A stretch of 64,000 bases of DNA from the NCBI GenBank assembly GCA_052139695.1, contig JBKQWF010000056.1:1-64000 (forward strand). Reading direction: 5' to 3'. The translations under genes were made by a program, and so were the position numbers. This document shows, one piece after another, positions 16,538 through 25,414 of this stretch. The DNA comes from PLGF01 sp052139695 (GTDB lineage Bacteria > Verrucomicrobiota > Verrucomicrobiia > Limisphaerales > Palsa-1400). The stretch's first letter is position 1. Every line of letters starts with the position of its first letter. The notes beneath the pieces were generated by a model. It searched no databases and was not told where the DNA came from. It was given only the letters and a program-made list of their open reading frames with translations.

Positions 16538-18784
16538 GTGCTTCGCAACACCTTTTATTACCACGTCAAGCCGCTCGTGCCCAACGGCGCGAGGCTGAAA
16601 CTGCGGAGCTGGCTGGCGCGTCGCAAACGGCCGCAAATGAACGCAGTTTGGCCCGTGTTGCCCGGCTCGGAGCGGACACCCGCGAAGTGGCCGGGGTGGC
16701 CGGGAGGCAAAACCTTTGCGCTGGTATTGACACACGATGTGGAAGGTCCGGACGGCCTGCAAAAGTGCCTTCGCTTAATGGAGATCGAAAAGAAATGGGG
16801 GTTTCGCTCCTGCTTCAATTTTATCCCGGAGGGTGATTATCGCGTGCCGGTTGAATTGCGGGACGAATTGGCGCGAAATGGTTTCGAGGTGGGAGTCCAT
16901 GACCTCTACCATGATGGGATGCTTTACCGCAGCCGGGAACAATTCGCGCAAAGAGCGGCACGCATTAACCGGCACCTCCAGGCCTGGGGCGCCGTCGGAT
17001 TTCGCTCCGGGTTTATGTTCCATAATCTGGAGTGGCTGGCGGACCTCAATATCCAGTACGATACCTCCACCTTCGATACGGACCCGTTTGAGCCGCAGCC
17101 GGATGGCGTCAATACCATATTTCCATTTTGGCAGGCTGGCGCGGGCGGACGCGGCTACGTTGAACTGCCTTACACGTTGCCGCAAGACTCGACCCTCTTT
17201 CTCCTTCTGGGCGAGCCGGGGCCCAACCTTTGGTTCCACAAGCTCCAGTGGATCGCCCAGCACGGCGGAATGGTCTTGTTAAACACCCATCCGGACTACA
17301 TGAGTTTTCAGGGCGGGGGCACCCGATGGAAATATCCCGTCGCGCACTACGAGGATTTTCTGCGGCACGTCGCGGAGCATTACGGGAAGCTGGGATGGTC
17401 CGCCCTTCCGCGGGAAGTGGCCGTTTGGTATAAATCCACGGTTGAGCCCGTCACTTCCCTTTCCGGGGCGCCAGAGGTTTCCGCCATGACCCGCCCCCAG
17501 ATTCTGCTCCGGTCCCCTCAAAACGGAACCTCCTCGGAGCAACGCTTGGCCCCTTCGTCATTAAGAGTCTGCATGATCTGCTACTCTTATTATGAGACCG
17601 ACAATCGCGTCTTGCGTTACGCGGAGGAACTGGCGCGCCGCGGAGACGCGGTAGATGTGCTCGCGTTGCGCCGGGACAATAACCAGCCCAAAGTCGAAAC
17701 GCTCAACGGCGTGCGCATCCTTCGCATTGAGGACCGTTTCCGCAAGGACGAACAAACCAGGGTAGCCTATCTTCTGCCGACGCTCCGTTTCTTAATGCGG
17801 GCTGCCTGGCGCGTGTCATCCCGGCAATCCAACGCCCGCTACGACCTGATTCATGTGCATAATATGCCGGACTTTCTGGTTTTTGCGGCGTCGCTTTGCA
17901 AACTCGGCCGCACCAAGATCGTCCTGGACATCCATGATCTCTTCCCGGAGTTTTATGCCAGCAAATTTGGCGCGGGCGAACGAGATCTCAACGTGCGCCT
18001 GCTCAAGTTGATGGAGCGCGCCGCCGCGCGGTTTTCGGACCACGTCATTATCTCCAACCATCTCTGGCGGGAGAGATTCGTCGCCCGCACCGGGGTGGCC
18101 GGCCGCTGCTCGGTCTTCATCAACAACGTCAATACTAATATTTTCATGGACGGGTTGCGCCGGCGCAACGGCGGCAAGTTCATCATCATCTTTCCCGGCG
18201 GATTGCAATGGCACCAGGGGGTCGATATCGCGCTGCGCGCCTTCCAAAGAGTAAGTCCCCGCATCCCGGAGGCGGAGTTTCATATTTATGGCGACGGCAA
18301 CGTCAAGCAAGAACTCGTCGCCCTGGCCAGCCAGTTGGGGCTGGGCGACAAAGTGCGTTTCTTTGATCCCGTGCCCGTCCGGCAGATCGCCGCCATCATG
18401 GCGAACGCCGATCTGGGCGTGGTGCCCAAACGCGCGGATTCCTTCGGCAATGAGGCCTATAGCACCAAGATCATGGAATTCATGTCCCTGGGGGTCCCGG
18501 TCATTGTTTCCGAGACCAAGATCGATCGTTTCTATTTTAACGATTCGATTGTGCGCTTTTTCCCTTCGGGCAACGACGAAGCGTTGGCCGACGCCATGTA
18601 CGAATTGATTTCTCAGCCGGAGCGCCGCCGGGGCTTAGTCGCCCGCGCCTCAGATTACGCGGCCCGAAACAATTGGGCGACCCGGAAGGACGAGTATTTA
18701 CATTTGATTGATAGCCTTTGCGGGGTCGCGGAGGCCAAGAAAGCCAGCGAGCCCGTCTGCCAGGAAACCTTTCATGCGCTTTGA
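16538..18784 (+). CDS. Fusion of polysaccharide deacetylase and GT4 glycosyltransferase
   Basis: A single uninterrupted frame encodes two enzymes. Residues 1 to about 310 are a NodB-type polysaccharide deacetylase with LTHDVEG and the HxxxH metal motif in GVHDLYHDGML. After a linker comes a GT-B glycosyltransferase of family 4 (VCMICYSYYETDNRVLRYAEELARRGD, LIHVHNMPDFL, FPGGLQWHQGVDIA, and the E-x7-E block in NEAYSTKIMEFMSLGVP). The GTG at 16538 is the likely start, because LRNTFYYHVKPLVPNGARL just after it is the usual N-terminus of this deacetylase group. It follows the WbpE-like stop by 23 bp. No stop or frame change separates the two parts. An internal ATG at 17486 could make a separate GT4. 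Length is 748 residues. Confidence 0.82.
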   Translation: MLRNTFYYHVKPLVPNGARLKLRSWLARRKRPQMNAVWPVLPGSERTPAKWPGWPGGKTFALVLTHDVEGPDGLQKCLRLMEIEKKWGFRSCFNFIPEGDYRVPVELRDELARNGFEVGVHDLYHDGMLYRSREQFAQRAARINRHLQAWGAVGFRSGFMFHNLEWLADLNIQYDTSTFDTDPFEPQPDGVNTIFPFWQAGAGGRGYVELPYTLPQDSTLFLLLGEPGPNLWFHKLQWIAQHGGMVLLNTHPDYMSFQGGGTRWKYPVAHYEDFLRHVAEHYGKLGWSALPREVAVWYKSTVEPVTSLSGAPEVSAMTRPQILLRSPQNGTSSEQRLAPSSLRVCMICYSYYETDNRVLRYAEELARRGDAVDVLALRRDNNQPKVETLNGVRILRIEDRFRKDEQTRVAYLLPTLRFLMRAAWRVSSRQSNARYDLIHVHNMPDFLVFAASLCKLGRTKIVLDIHDLFPEFYASKFGAGERDLNVRLLKLMERAAARFSDHVIISNHLWRERFVARTGVAGRCSVFINNVNTNIFMDGLRRRNGGKFIIIFPGGLQWHQGVDIALRAFQRVSPRIPEAEFHIYGDGNVKQELVALASQLGLGDKVRFFDPVPVRQIAAIMANADLGVVPKRADSFGNEAYSTKIMEFMSLGVPVIVSETKIDRFYFNDSIVRFFPSGNDEALADAMYELISQPERRRGLVARASDYAARNNWATRKDEYLHLIDSLCGVAEAKKASEPVCQETFHAL

Positions 18785-19670
18785 CCGGAAATTGAGCACC
18801 GCCTTTTTCCATCCACTGCAACGGGCTGGCATTGGCCCTCATGGCACGCGCCTGCCCATTCTGATGTATCACGGCCTGTGCGAAGACCCGGAAACTGGTC
18901 TTGCTCCGTACTATAAAATAAATACGGCCCCGGCCATCTTTCGCCGGCAGATGGAAGAGCTGGCCGGCCAGGGCTTCAAAAGCGCCAGCCTGGCCCAAAT
19001 CTTAGAATGGCTGCATGGCGGCTCCCCGCCGGAGAATAAGACGGTCGCGATTACCTTCGACGACGGTTTCCGTGACTTCTTGATCCACGGCTTTCCGGTC
19101 CTGCAAGCCTGCGGCTTTACCGCGACGATGTTTCTGCCCACCGCCTTTATTGGCGACCAAGCCCATTTTTTTAAGGGCCACGAAACTCTCACCTGGGCGG
19201 AAGCGCGAGAGTTGCGCCAGGCGGGAATCACCTTTGGCTCGCACACCGTCAGCCATCCGGAATTGGTCCGCCTTTCCGACCAGAAGATCGAACGCGAATT
19301 GCAAGACTCGCGGACGGAGATCGAACAGCAACTCGGGGAGGCCATCACCGCCTTCGCCTATCCCTACGCTTTCCCGCAAGGCAATCGCCGGTTCGCCCAG
19401 AAATTCCGCGACCATCTGATGAAGGCGGGCTATGCCTGCTGCGTCACCACGGAATTGGGCCGGGTCAAATTGGGCGATGATCCTTACCGCTTGAAACGCC
19501 TGCCTATCAATTCCTGGGACGATGAGGCGCTGCTGCGGGCCAAAGTCGAGGGCGGTTACGACTGGCTGGCATTGCCGCAAAAGGCGTTTAAGAAGCTCAA
19601 GGCCAGCCTTCGACAGCCTTCATTGTCTCTCAGCTCTTCTTGCATTCGTTTGAGCCAGGAACGCGTTTGA
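18774..19670 (+). CDS. Polysaccharide deacetylase, NodB type (second)
   Basis: This protein has the NodB homology domain that removes N- or O-acetyl groups from polysaccharides: LMYHGL near residue 28, TFDDGFRDF (metal-binding Asp), the HxxxH pair in GSHTVSHPEL, and FAYPYAFP. The ATG at 18774 overlaps the preceding gene by 11 bases, giving 298 residues. It has no obvious signal peptide, so it may act on lipid-linked repeat units or depend on another route to the periplasm. The long basic C-terminus beyond LPQKAFKKLKAS is of unknown function. Confidence 0.88.
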   Translation: MRFDRKLSTAFFHPLQRAGIGPHGTRLPILMYHGLCEDPETGLAPYYKINTAPAIFRRQMEELAGQGFKSASLAQILEWLHGGSPPENKTVAITFDDGFRDFLIHGFPVLQACGFTATMFLPTAFIGDQAHFFKGHETLTWAEARELRQAGITFGSHTVSHPELVRLSDQKIERELQDSRTEIEQQLGEAITAFAYPYAFPQGNRRFAQKFRDHLMKAGYACCVTTELGRVKLGDDPYRLKRLPINSWDDEALLRAKVEGGYDWLALPQKAFKKLKASLRQPSLSLSSSCIRLSQERV

Positions 19671-19674
19671 GCAC

Positions 19675-20805
19675 TTGGAAACAGAACTTGAACTGCTGAT
19701 CGTGGCGGGCGCGCGCCCTAATTTTATCAAAATCGCGCCGGTCGTCAAAGCCGCTGAGGCATACAATGCCGATCGCCGCCGGGCTGCCGTCCATCTCAAG
19801 TGGCGTCTGGTGCATACCGGGCAACATTATGACGAGAAAATGTCCCGCATTTTCTTCCAGGAATTGGGGCTCGCCGCTCCCGACATCAATCTGGCGGCGC
19901 GCTCCGGCACCCACGCCGTCCAGACGGCAGATATTATGTGCCGGTTCGAGCAGGTTTGTTTGGCGAAAAGGCCGGATTGGGTCATGGTTGTCGGGGACGT
20001 CAATTCCACCCTGGCTTGCGCCCTGGTCTGCGCCAAAATGGGAATCAAAGTCGCGCACGTGGAAGCCGGTTTGCGCAGTTTCGACCGGACGATGCCTGAG
20101 GAAGTGAACAGAATGGTGACGGACGCTTTGGCCGATCTTCTTCTCACGCCGTCCGATGATGCGGATGAAAACCTGAGACGCGAAGGAATCCCGCCGGCTA
20201 GAATCAAGTTGGTGGGGAATGTCATGATCGATGCGCTCGTGGCCAACATGGCCAGCGCGGAGAGCTGCCAGATGTTGAAAGATCTCGGATTGCAAGGCAA
20301 GTCTTTTGCTTATGTGACCCTGCACCGCCCGTCCAATGTCGATCAAAAGGAAACCCTGAGCGCCATTATGAGCCAGTTGAGCCGTTTGACGGCGCGGTTG
20401 CCGGTGGTCTTTCCGCTGCATCCGCGGACCGGCAAAATGCTCGCGCAATTTGGAATCTCGCGGCCCCGCAATGACGCCTTTCACCTTCTCGAACCGATCG
20501 GTTATCATGATTCGCTTCATTTGACAAAAAACGCCCGTTTTGTCCTGACAGACTCAGGCGGATTGCAGGAAGAAAGCACCTATTTCAGAACGCCGTGCCT
20601 GACTTTGCGCCCGAACACAGAAAGGCCCGTAACTGTTACCCTGGGCAGCAACCGATTGACTCACCTGGACCGGTTGTCCGAGGATATTCGAGACGTTCTC
20701 CATGCCGAGGAGAGGCAGGGATGCGTCCCTCCGCTTTGGGACGGAAAAGCCGCGGGCAGAATCATCGCAGCCCTGGTGGAGCGCGACCAACTCATGAGGC
20801 AGTGA
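19675..20805 (+). CDS. Non-hydrolysing UDP-HexNAc 2-epimerase (WecB/WbpI family)
   Basis: This enzyme inverts C2 of UDP-GlcNAc or of a UDP-diacetamido uronic acid to give the manno form. The 376 residues show LIVAGARPNFIKIAPV, GQHYDEKM, VVGDVNSTLACAL, HVEAGLRSFDRTMPEEVNR and DSGGLQEES, all conserved in the family. With the WbpA-, WbpE- and WbpD-like genes in this locus, a WbpI-like step toward a ManNAc3NAcA-type sugar is possible. Plain UDP-ManNAc is the alternative. The start is a TTG at 19675, four bases after the previous stop. The stop overlaps the next GTG (GTGA). Confidence 0.92.
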   Translation: METELELLIVAGARPNFIKIAPVVKAAEAYNADRRRAAVHLKWRLVHTGQHYDEKMSRIFFQELGLAAPDINLAARSGTHAVQTADIMCRFEQVCLAKRPDWVMVVGDVNSTLACALVCAKMGIKVAHVEAGLRSFDRTMPEEVNRMVTDALADLLLTPSDDADENLRREGIPPARIKLVGNVMIDALVANMASAESCQMLKDLGLQGKSFAYVTLHRPSNVDQKETLSAIMSQLSRLTARLPVVFPLHPRTGKMLAQFGISRPRNDAFHLLEPIGYHDSLHLTKNARFVLTDSGGLQEESTYFRTPCLTLRPNTERPVTVTLGSNRLTHLDRLSEDIRDVLHAEERQGCVPPLWDGKAAGRIIAALVERDQLMRQ

Positions 20806-21686
20806 GTAATTTCGCCTATGCGGTTATCAGTCCCGTGCGCAATGAAGCGGATTATTTGGGTTTTACCATTGAATCGCTGCATCGTCAGACATTGCGCCCC
20901 GCGATCTGGGTCATTGTCAATGATGGGTCCAGTGATGAAACAGCCCAGGTTGCCCGCGCCGCAGCCAAGCAATTTGACTGGATTCGCGTGGTTGACCGGC
21001 CGGACCGGGGGTATCGCAAGCCTGGCGGGGGCGTCGTCGATGCTTTTTATGACGGGTATGCCCAAATCGCCGCGGCCGAATGGCAATACGTCGTCAAATT
21101 GGACGGGGATTTAACGTTGGCGCCGGACTATTTTGAACAATGCTTCGCCCGCTTCCAAAAGGACGCCAAGCTTGGTATTGGAGGAGGAATGGTCTGCAAG
21201 AAGGTCCAGAATGAACTCCTTCCGGAATCGACCATTGATCCGCCCTTTCACGTCAGGGGTGCGACCAAGATTTACCGCCGCCAGTGCTGGGACCAGATTG
21301 GCGGCCTGATTCGGGCGCCCGGCTGGGATACGGTGGATGAGGTCAAGGCCAACATGCTGGGCTGGGTCACTTACAGCTTTCCAGAAATCAAGGTTCACCA
21401 CCATCGCCCCACCGGCCAGGCGCAAGGCGCCTGGAAGGATTGGGTCAAAAACGGCCTGGCCAATTACATTTCCGGCTACCATCCGCTCTTTATGCTTTTC
21501 AAGTGCTTCACCCGTCTCTGGCAGAAGCCGTATGGGGTCGCTGCCGCGGGCCTCCTTTATGGATTCCTGAGCGGATACTTGAAGAACACGCCACAAGTGG
21601 AGGACCAGGCCATGATCCGCTACTTTCGCCAGCAGCAAATTCGGCGGTTGACCTTCCAGGATAATCTCTGGACGCGCAAAATCTGA
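20802..21686 (+). CDS. GT2 family glycosyltransferase
   Basis: This GT-A fold enzyme of family 2 has VISPVRNEADYLGFTIESL at the N-terminus, VIVNDGSSDET and KLDGDLTL (the metal-binding DxD-like site). It transfers an activated sugar to the growing lipid-linked repeat unit on the cytoplasmic face. A C-terminal hydrophobic stretch (PYGVAAAGLLYGFLSGYL) may anchor it to the membrane. The GTG at 20802 overlaps the epimerase stop, so no intergenic space remains; 294 residues. The sugar transferred cannot be told. Confidence 0.87.
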   Translation: MSNFAYAVISPVRNEADYLGFTIESLHRQTLRPAIWVIVNDGSSDETAQVARAAAKQFDWIRVVDRPDRGYRKPGGGVVDAFYDGYAQIAAAEWQYVVKLDGDLTLAPDYFEQCFARFQKDAKLGIGGGMVCKKVQNELLPESTIDPPFHVRGATKIYRRQCWDQIGGLIRAPGWDTVDEVKANMLGWVTYSFPEIKVHHHRPTGQAQGAWKDWVKNGLANYISGYHPLFMLFKCFTRLWQKPYGVAAAGLLYGFLSGYLKNTPQVEDQAMIRYFRQQQIRRLTFQDNLWTRKI

Positions 21687-21693
21687 AGATAAT

Positions 21694-23607
21694 ATGTGCG
21701 GGATTGCAGGCAAATTACTCTTTGATCCGGCTGGCAGGGTGGACCGGCCCCAAATTCAGGCGATGCTCGATCCCATGTCGCACCGGGGTCCTGACGGGCA
21801 GGGCATTTATCTGGATGGACCGGTGGGATTAGGCCATTTGCGCCTTTCTATCATTGATCTCGGCAGCGGCGCGCAGCCGATGACCAATGAAGACCGGACC
21901 GTCTGGATCGTCTTCAACGGGGAAATTTATAATTATAAGCAATTACAGGAGCGTTTGCTGGCCAAAGGGCACGTCTTCCGATCCCATTGCGATACCGAAG
22001 TCATTATCCATCTTTACGAAGAGCTGGGCCAGGAATGCGTGCGGGAACTCCGGGGCATGTTTGCTTTCGCGATCTGGGATTCCCGGAAGCGCCGCCTTTT
22101 TATCGCGCGCGATCGCGTGGGCATCAAACCGGTCTATTACTGCCAGACGGGCAACGCGTTCTATTTCGCTTCCGAATTAAAAGCGATTATGGCTGACCCC
22201 GCGATCGCGCGCGATGTTTCGCTCCCGGCGATCCGCCAGTCCCTTTCTTTTTACTATGCTCCCGGGGAAAACACCCTCTTCCAATCCGTGAAAAAGCTGC
22301 TTCCCGGGCACAGCATAACGATTGAGGATGGCCGGGTCGAGACGGGTGAGTATTGGGATTTGGAGTTTACGCGAGAACGGTGGTCGAAACCTTTCGATGA
22401 GGTGGTGGAAGAGCTTTATCTTCTCATCCAATCGACCGTGCGCGACCATATGATGGCGGACGTTCCGGTGGGGGTCCTCCTGAGTGGCGGAGTGGATTCC
22501 TCCGCGGTGCTCAATTTCGCCGTGCAGGGAACGGATAAACAAGTAAAGACATTCACCGTCGGGTTTGCCGGCGACCAGGTGGTGGACGAGCGTCCTTTCG
22601 CCAGCCTGGCGGCAAAGCAGTTTGGCACGGAGCATTATGACCTCAGCATCTCCTCCCGCGATTTTTGGGACTTTCTCCCTGCCTATGTTGCCCACATGGA
22701 GGAACCGGTCTGCGAACCTCCGGCGGTCGCTCTTTATTACATCTCCAAGCTCGCGCGCCAGCACGTCAAAGTTCTCTTGTCGGGTGAAGGGGGCGACGAA
22801 GCTTTTGGGGGCTATCCCAATTATCCGAACATGATGCGCCTGGCCCAAATCGGCGCGGCGGCGGGGCCTTTTGCCAAGGCGGCGGGAAAGGGGGCTTCGC
22901 TGGCGGGAAGATTAATGGGCGATGAACGAATTGACCGCTATGGGGAAGCGCTCGGCCAGCCATTGGCCACGCAATATTTCAGCCGCAGTTCCGGGCCATC
23001 CATGTTTTTCAACCGGCAAGTGGCGCGGTTTTGCACCCCTGATTTCTTGCGCGAGACGGCTTCGGTTTCGGCCCCGCGGTTCATTGGCAGATTGACGGAC
23101 AAGACAAAAGACGAGCCGTTGCTGGACCAAATGCTTTATGTCGATACCAAGACCTGGCTGCCGGACGACTTGCTGGTCAAGGCCGACAAAATCACGATGG
23201 CCAATTCGTTGGAATTGCGAGTTCCCCTGCTTGACCACAAGGTGCTCGAATTCGCCGCGACTCTTCCGGCGGAACACAAAGTGCGAGGCCGCGAAACCAA
23301 GCGCGCCCTGAAGGCGGCGTTCGCCAAGGCGCTCCCTCGCGAAATCCTGACCCGCAAAAAGGCCGGTTTCCCGGTCCCTTACAATAGCTGGCTGCGCGAA
23401 GACCTGAGTGCCGGCGCGCGCGATATCCTCCTGTCGGACCGTGCCAGGAACCGCGGCTATTTTCAACCCAGGCAAGTGGCCCGTCTGCTTGACGCCCAAA
23501 AAGCCAATGGCCGCTGCGGCAAGGAGGTTTTCTCTTTGCTCGTTCTTGAGTTGTGGCACCGCCACTTTGCCGACTCGGCCAAGACCAGCCGTTGCTCCAC
23601 GCCATGA
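21694..23607 (+). CDS. Asparagine-synthetase-like glutamine amidotransferase
   Basis: The 637-residue protein has an N-terminal Ntn glutaminase domain starting MCGIAGKLL, with catalytic Cys2. Its synthetase domain carries the ATP pyrophosphatase loop LLSGGVDSSAVL near residue 265 and LSGEGGDEAFGGY. AsnB-type proteins inside polysaccharide loci often amidate uronic acid carboxyl groups (WbpS in Pseudomonas O-antigen) rather than make asparagine, and they are common in exosortase-linked loci. The UDP-GlcNAc 6-dehydrogenase at 42534 supplies a carboxylated sugar that could be the target. It starts 7 bp after the GT2 gene and overlaps the next gene as ATGA. Confidence 0.9.
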   Translation: MCGIAGKLLFDPAGRVDRPQIQAMLDPMSHRGPDGQGIYLDGPVGLGHLRLSIIDLGSGAQPMTNEDRTVWIVFNGEIYNYKQLQERLLAKGHVFRSHCDTEVIIHLYEELGQECVRELRGMFAFAIWDSRKRRLFIARDRVGIKPVYYCQTGNAFYFASELKAIMADPAIARDVSLPAIRQSLSFYYAPGENTLFQSVKKLLPGHSITIEDGRVETGEYWDLEFTRERWSKPFDEVVEELYLLIQSTVRDHMMADVPVGVLLSGGVDSSAVLNFAVQGTDKQVKTFTVGFAGDQVVDERPFASLAAKQFGTEHYDLSISSRDFWDFLPAYVAHMEEPVCEPPAVALYYISKLARQHVKVLLSGEGGDEAFGGYPNYPNMMRLAQIGAAAGPFAKAAGKGASLAGRLMGDERIDRYGEALGQPLATQYFSRSSGPSMFFNRQVARFCTPDFLRETASVSAPRFIGRLTDKTKDEPLLDQMLYVDTKTWLPDDLLVKADKITMANSLELRVPLLDHKVLEFAATLPAEHKVRGRETKRALKAAFAKALPREILTRKKAGFPVPYNSWLREDLSAGARDILLSDRARNRGYFQPRQVARLLDAQKANGRCGKEVFSLLVLELWHRHFADSAKTSRCSTP

Positions 23608-24608
23608 CCATCAGCGTTCTTATCCCGGCGTATAACTCAGCCAGGACGATCGAGGCCACGCTGGAGTCGGTTTTCCGGCAAACCGTCCAACCGGATGAAA
23701 TCATCTTCCTATGGGATGGAGGCACGGACGATACGCTGGAGCGGATCGAACGGTTTAAGGACCGAATCACCATCGCGCGCCAGGAGAATCGCGGCGTGGC
23801 CATCGCCCGCAACCGGCTGGTGCAAATGGCCAAGGGGGAAATCCTCGCGTTCCTGGACCACGATGATCTCTGGCACCCGAAATATCTCGAAGCACAGCGA
23901 ATGCTGATGCGGGACTATCCCGATGCCCTGGCTACCATTACTGGCCACGTTGATTTCACTGGCGAGGATCATGTTTGGCCGCAGGAACTCGATATGGGTG
24001 GCGCCAACGCGGAATGGATCAATCAGACGGATTTTTTCAAGAGGTACAATACCACCACCGGTCTCTTTGGATCCATGAGTTTTGCCTGTGTCAGGAAGTC
24101 CACCCTGAACCAGCTCGGGTCGGAGCCGTTTCAATTCAATGGAGTGGAGGATTCCTATCTATTTTATCAAGTGTCACTACTTGGCGGGGTGGTGTTTTTC
24201 AAGTCGCCCTTGGTGGCCTACCGACTGCATGCGACGAGCTTTTCCGCCAACCGCTTGAAGATGCTGCCGCAGTGGGTCAAGGCTTTTGAAAAACTGGAGC
24301 CGCAGTTTAGAAACTCCAAGGTCCATGACCTCCGCCAGGCATTTCCGCTTGCCTTCGCCACGAAGCGCCGGAATTACGCCAAGGTGCTCTTGGGGGCGGG
24401 CAGGCCGGCGGAAGCCAGGGATCAGTTGCTCCGCTCTGTTGGCAATTGCCACCGCCCCGCCTCCGTCGGCAAATCCCTGGGCCTCTTGGCGGCGAGCTGG
24501 CTGCCGGCCTTTCTGCAGCCCAGGTGGCCCTCATCGGCGCGGGCCAACGTCGGGGTCGATGGCGCCGCGCCGATTTCCGCTCCCCCGGCTGGCGGTGGCA
24601 AATCCTGA
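23604..24608 (+). CDS. GT2 family glycosyltransferase
   Basis: The N-terminal GT-A domain reads ISVLIPAYNSARTIEATLESV, IIFLWDGGTDDT and AFLDHDDLWHP. The last carries the acidic metal-binding site, as in inverting family 2 enzymes. The C-terminal 80 residues are helical and variable (NAKVLLGAG-like repeat features), perhaps for partner binding. The ATG at 23604 overlaps the amidotransferase stop codon as ATGA; 334 residues. Substrate unknown. Confidence 0.88.
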   Translation: MTISVLIPAYNSARTIEATLESVFRQTVQPDEIIFLWDGGTDDTLERIERFKDRITIARQENRGVAIARNRLVQMAKGEILAFLDHDDLWHPKYLEAQRMLMRDYPDALATITGHVDFTGEDHVWPQELDMGGANAEWINQTDFFKRYNTTTGLFGSMSFACVRKSTLNQLGSEPFQFNGVEDSYLFYQVSLLGGVVFFKSPLVAYRLHATSFSANRLKMLPQWVKAFEKLEPQFRNSKVHDLRQAFPLAFATKRRNYAKVLLGAGRPAEARDQLLRSVGNCHRPASVGKSLGLLAASWLPAFLQPRWPSSARANVGVDGAAPISAPPAGGGKS

Positions 24609-24707
24609 GGCGAATTGGCAGGCAGACCGAAGTCGTCATTTCCTGAGTCCTGAGCGCGGCAAGTTGGTCGACCGGCGAAAATAGAAAATGCAGAGAGATG
24701 CTACAAA

Positions 24708-25358
24708 ATGAAGAATAAGGCGTTCCAGGATCCAAATGCTGAGTATTACAACACAGAGAAGCGATTTTTATTTCACCTCATTCCGGAAGGTCAGAACGTG
24801 GTGTTGGACTTGGGTTGCGCCGCCGGCGCGGTGGGAAAGGCGCTTTTGGCATCGAACATGGCCGTGGAAGTAAGCGGGGTCGAGATTTTTGAACCAGCCG
24901 CCGCGCTAGCGAGACAGCATTACAAACAGGTGCATGTTGGAGATATTGAGGAGCTGAATCTGGGTTATGAGAAGTACTTTGACCTGGTGATTTGTGGCGA
25001 TGTCTTGGAGCATCTGAAGGATCCGGGCAAAGTTCTCCGGCAAATTCACGGTTGGCTTAAGGATGGGGGCCGGGTTCTGTGTTGTGTGCCCAATGTGCGT
25101 TATTGGAAAGTTTGGAAGAACCTCGTTTTCAAAGGCGATTGGGAGTACGTTTCCGAGGGCATCATGGATCAGACGCACTTGCGCTTTTTTACCACCCTGT
25201 CGTTTAAAAGGCTGCTTTCGCAGGCCTCATTTGTGGTTGAGCGCGAGGACATGCGCATAGCGGTTGGTCCGAAACAGGCCCTCTTCAACCGGCTGACTAT
25301 GGGAGCCTTCAAGGACTTTCTTGGATTCCAAATGCTCTTTCTCGCTCGCAAGAAATGA
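24708..25358 (+). CDS. Class I SAM-dependent methyltransferase
   Basis: This 216-residue enzyme has the SAM-binding motif VLDLGCAAGAVGKALL near residue 30. Motif II follows as VSGVEIFEPAA, then FDLVICGDVLEHLKDPGKVL, typical of the UbiE/Methyltransf_11/23 group that methylates small molecules or sugars. In this setting it probably O-methylates a sugar, perhaps capping the chain. A 99-bp gap precedes it, with an AGAGAG-rich stretch before the ATG. The following gene starts 56 bp downstream. Confidence 0.88.
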   Translation: MKNKAFQDPNAEYYNTEKRFLFHLIPEGQNVVLDLGCAAGAVGKALLASNMAVEVSGVEIFEPAAALARQHYKQVHVGDIEELNLGYEKYFDLVICGDVLEHLKDPGKVLRQIHGWLKDGGRVLCCVPNVRYWKVWKNLVFKGDWEYVSEGIMDQTHLRFFTTLSFKRLLSQASFVVEREDMRIAVGPKQALFNRLTMGAFKDFLGFQMLFLARKK

Positions 25359-25382
25359 GGAGTCTCGTCACTTGAGCCTGAT

Positions 25383-25406
25383 GCCGGCGGATTAGCTCAA
25401 GCCGGC
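25383..25406 (+). repeat. GCCGGC inverted repeat between methyltransferase and GT4
   Basis: Two copies of GCCGGC flank 12 bases in the 56-bp gap before the GTG at 25415. The hairpin could modulate expression within the operon. It has no T run, so it is not a typical terminator. Confidence 0.3.
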
Positions 25407-25414
25407 TCGAATCC

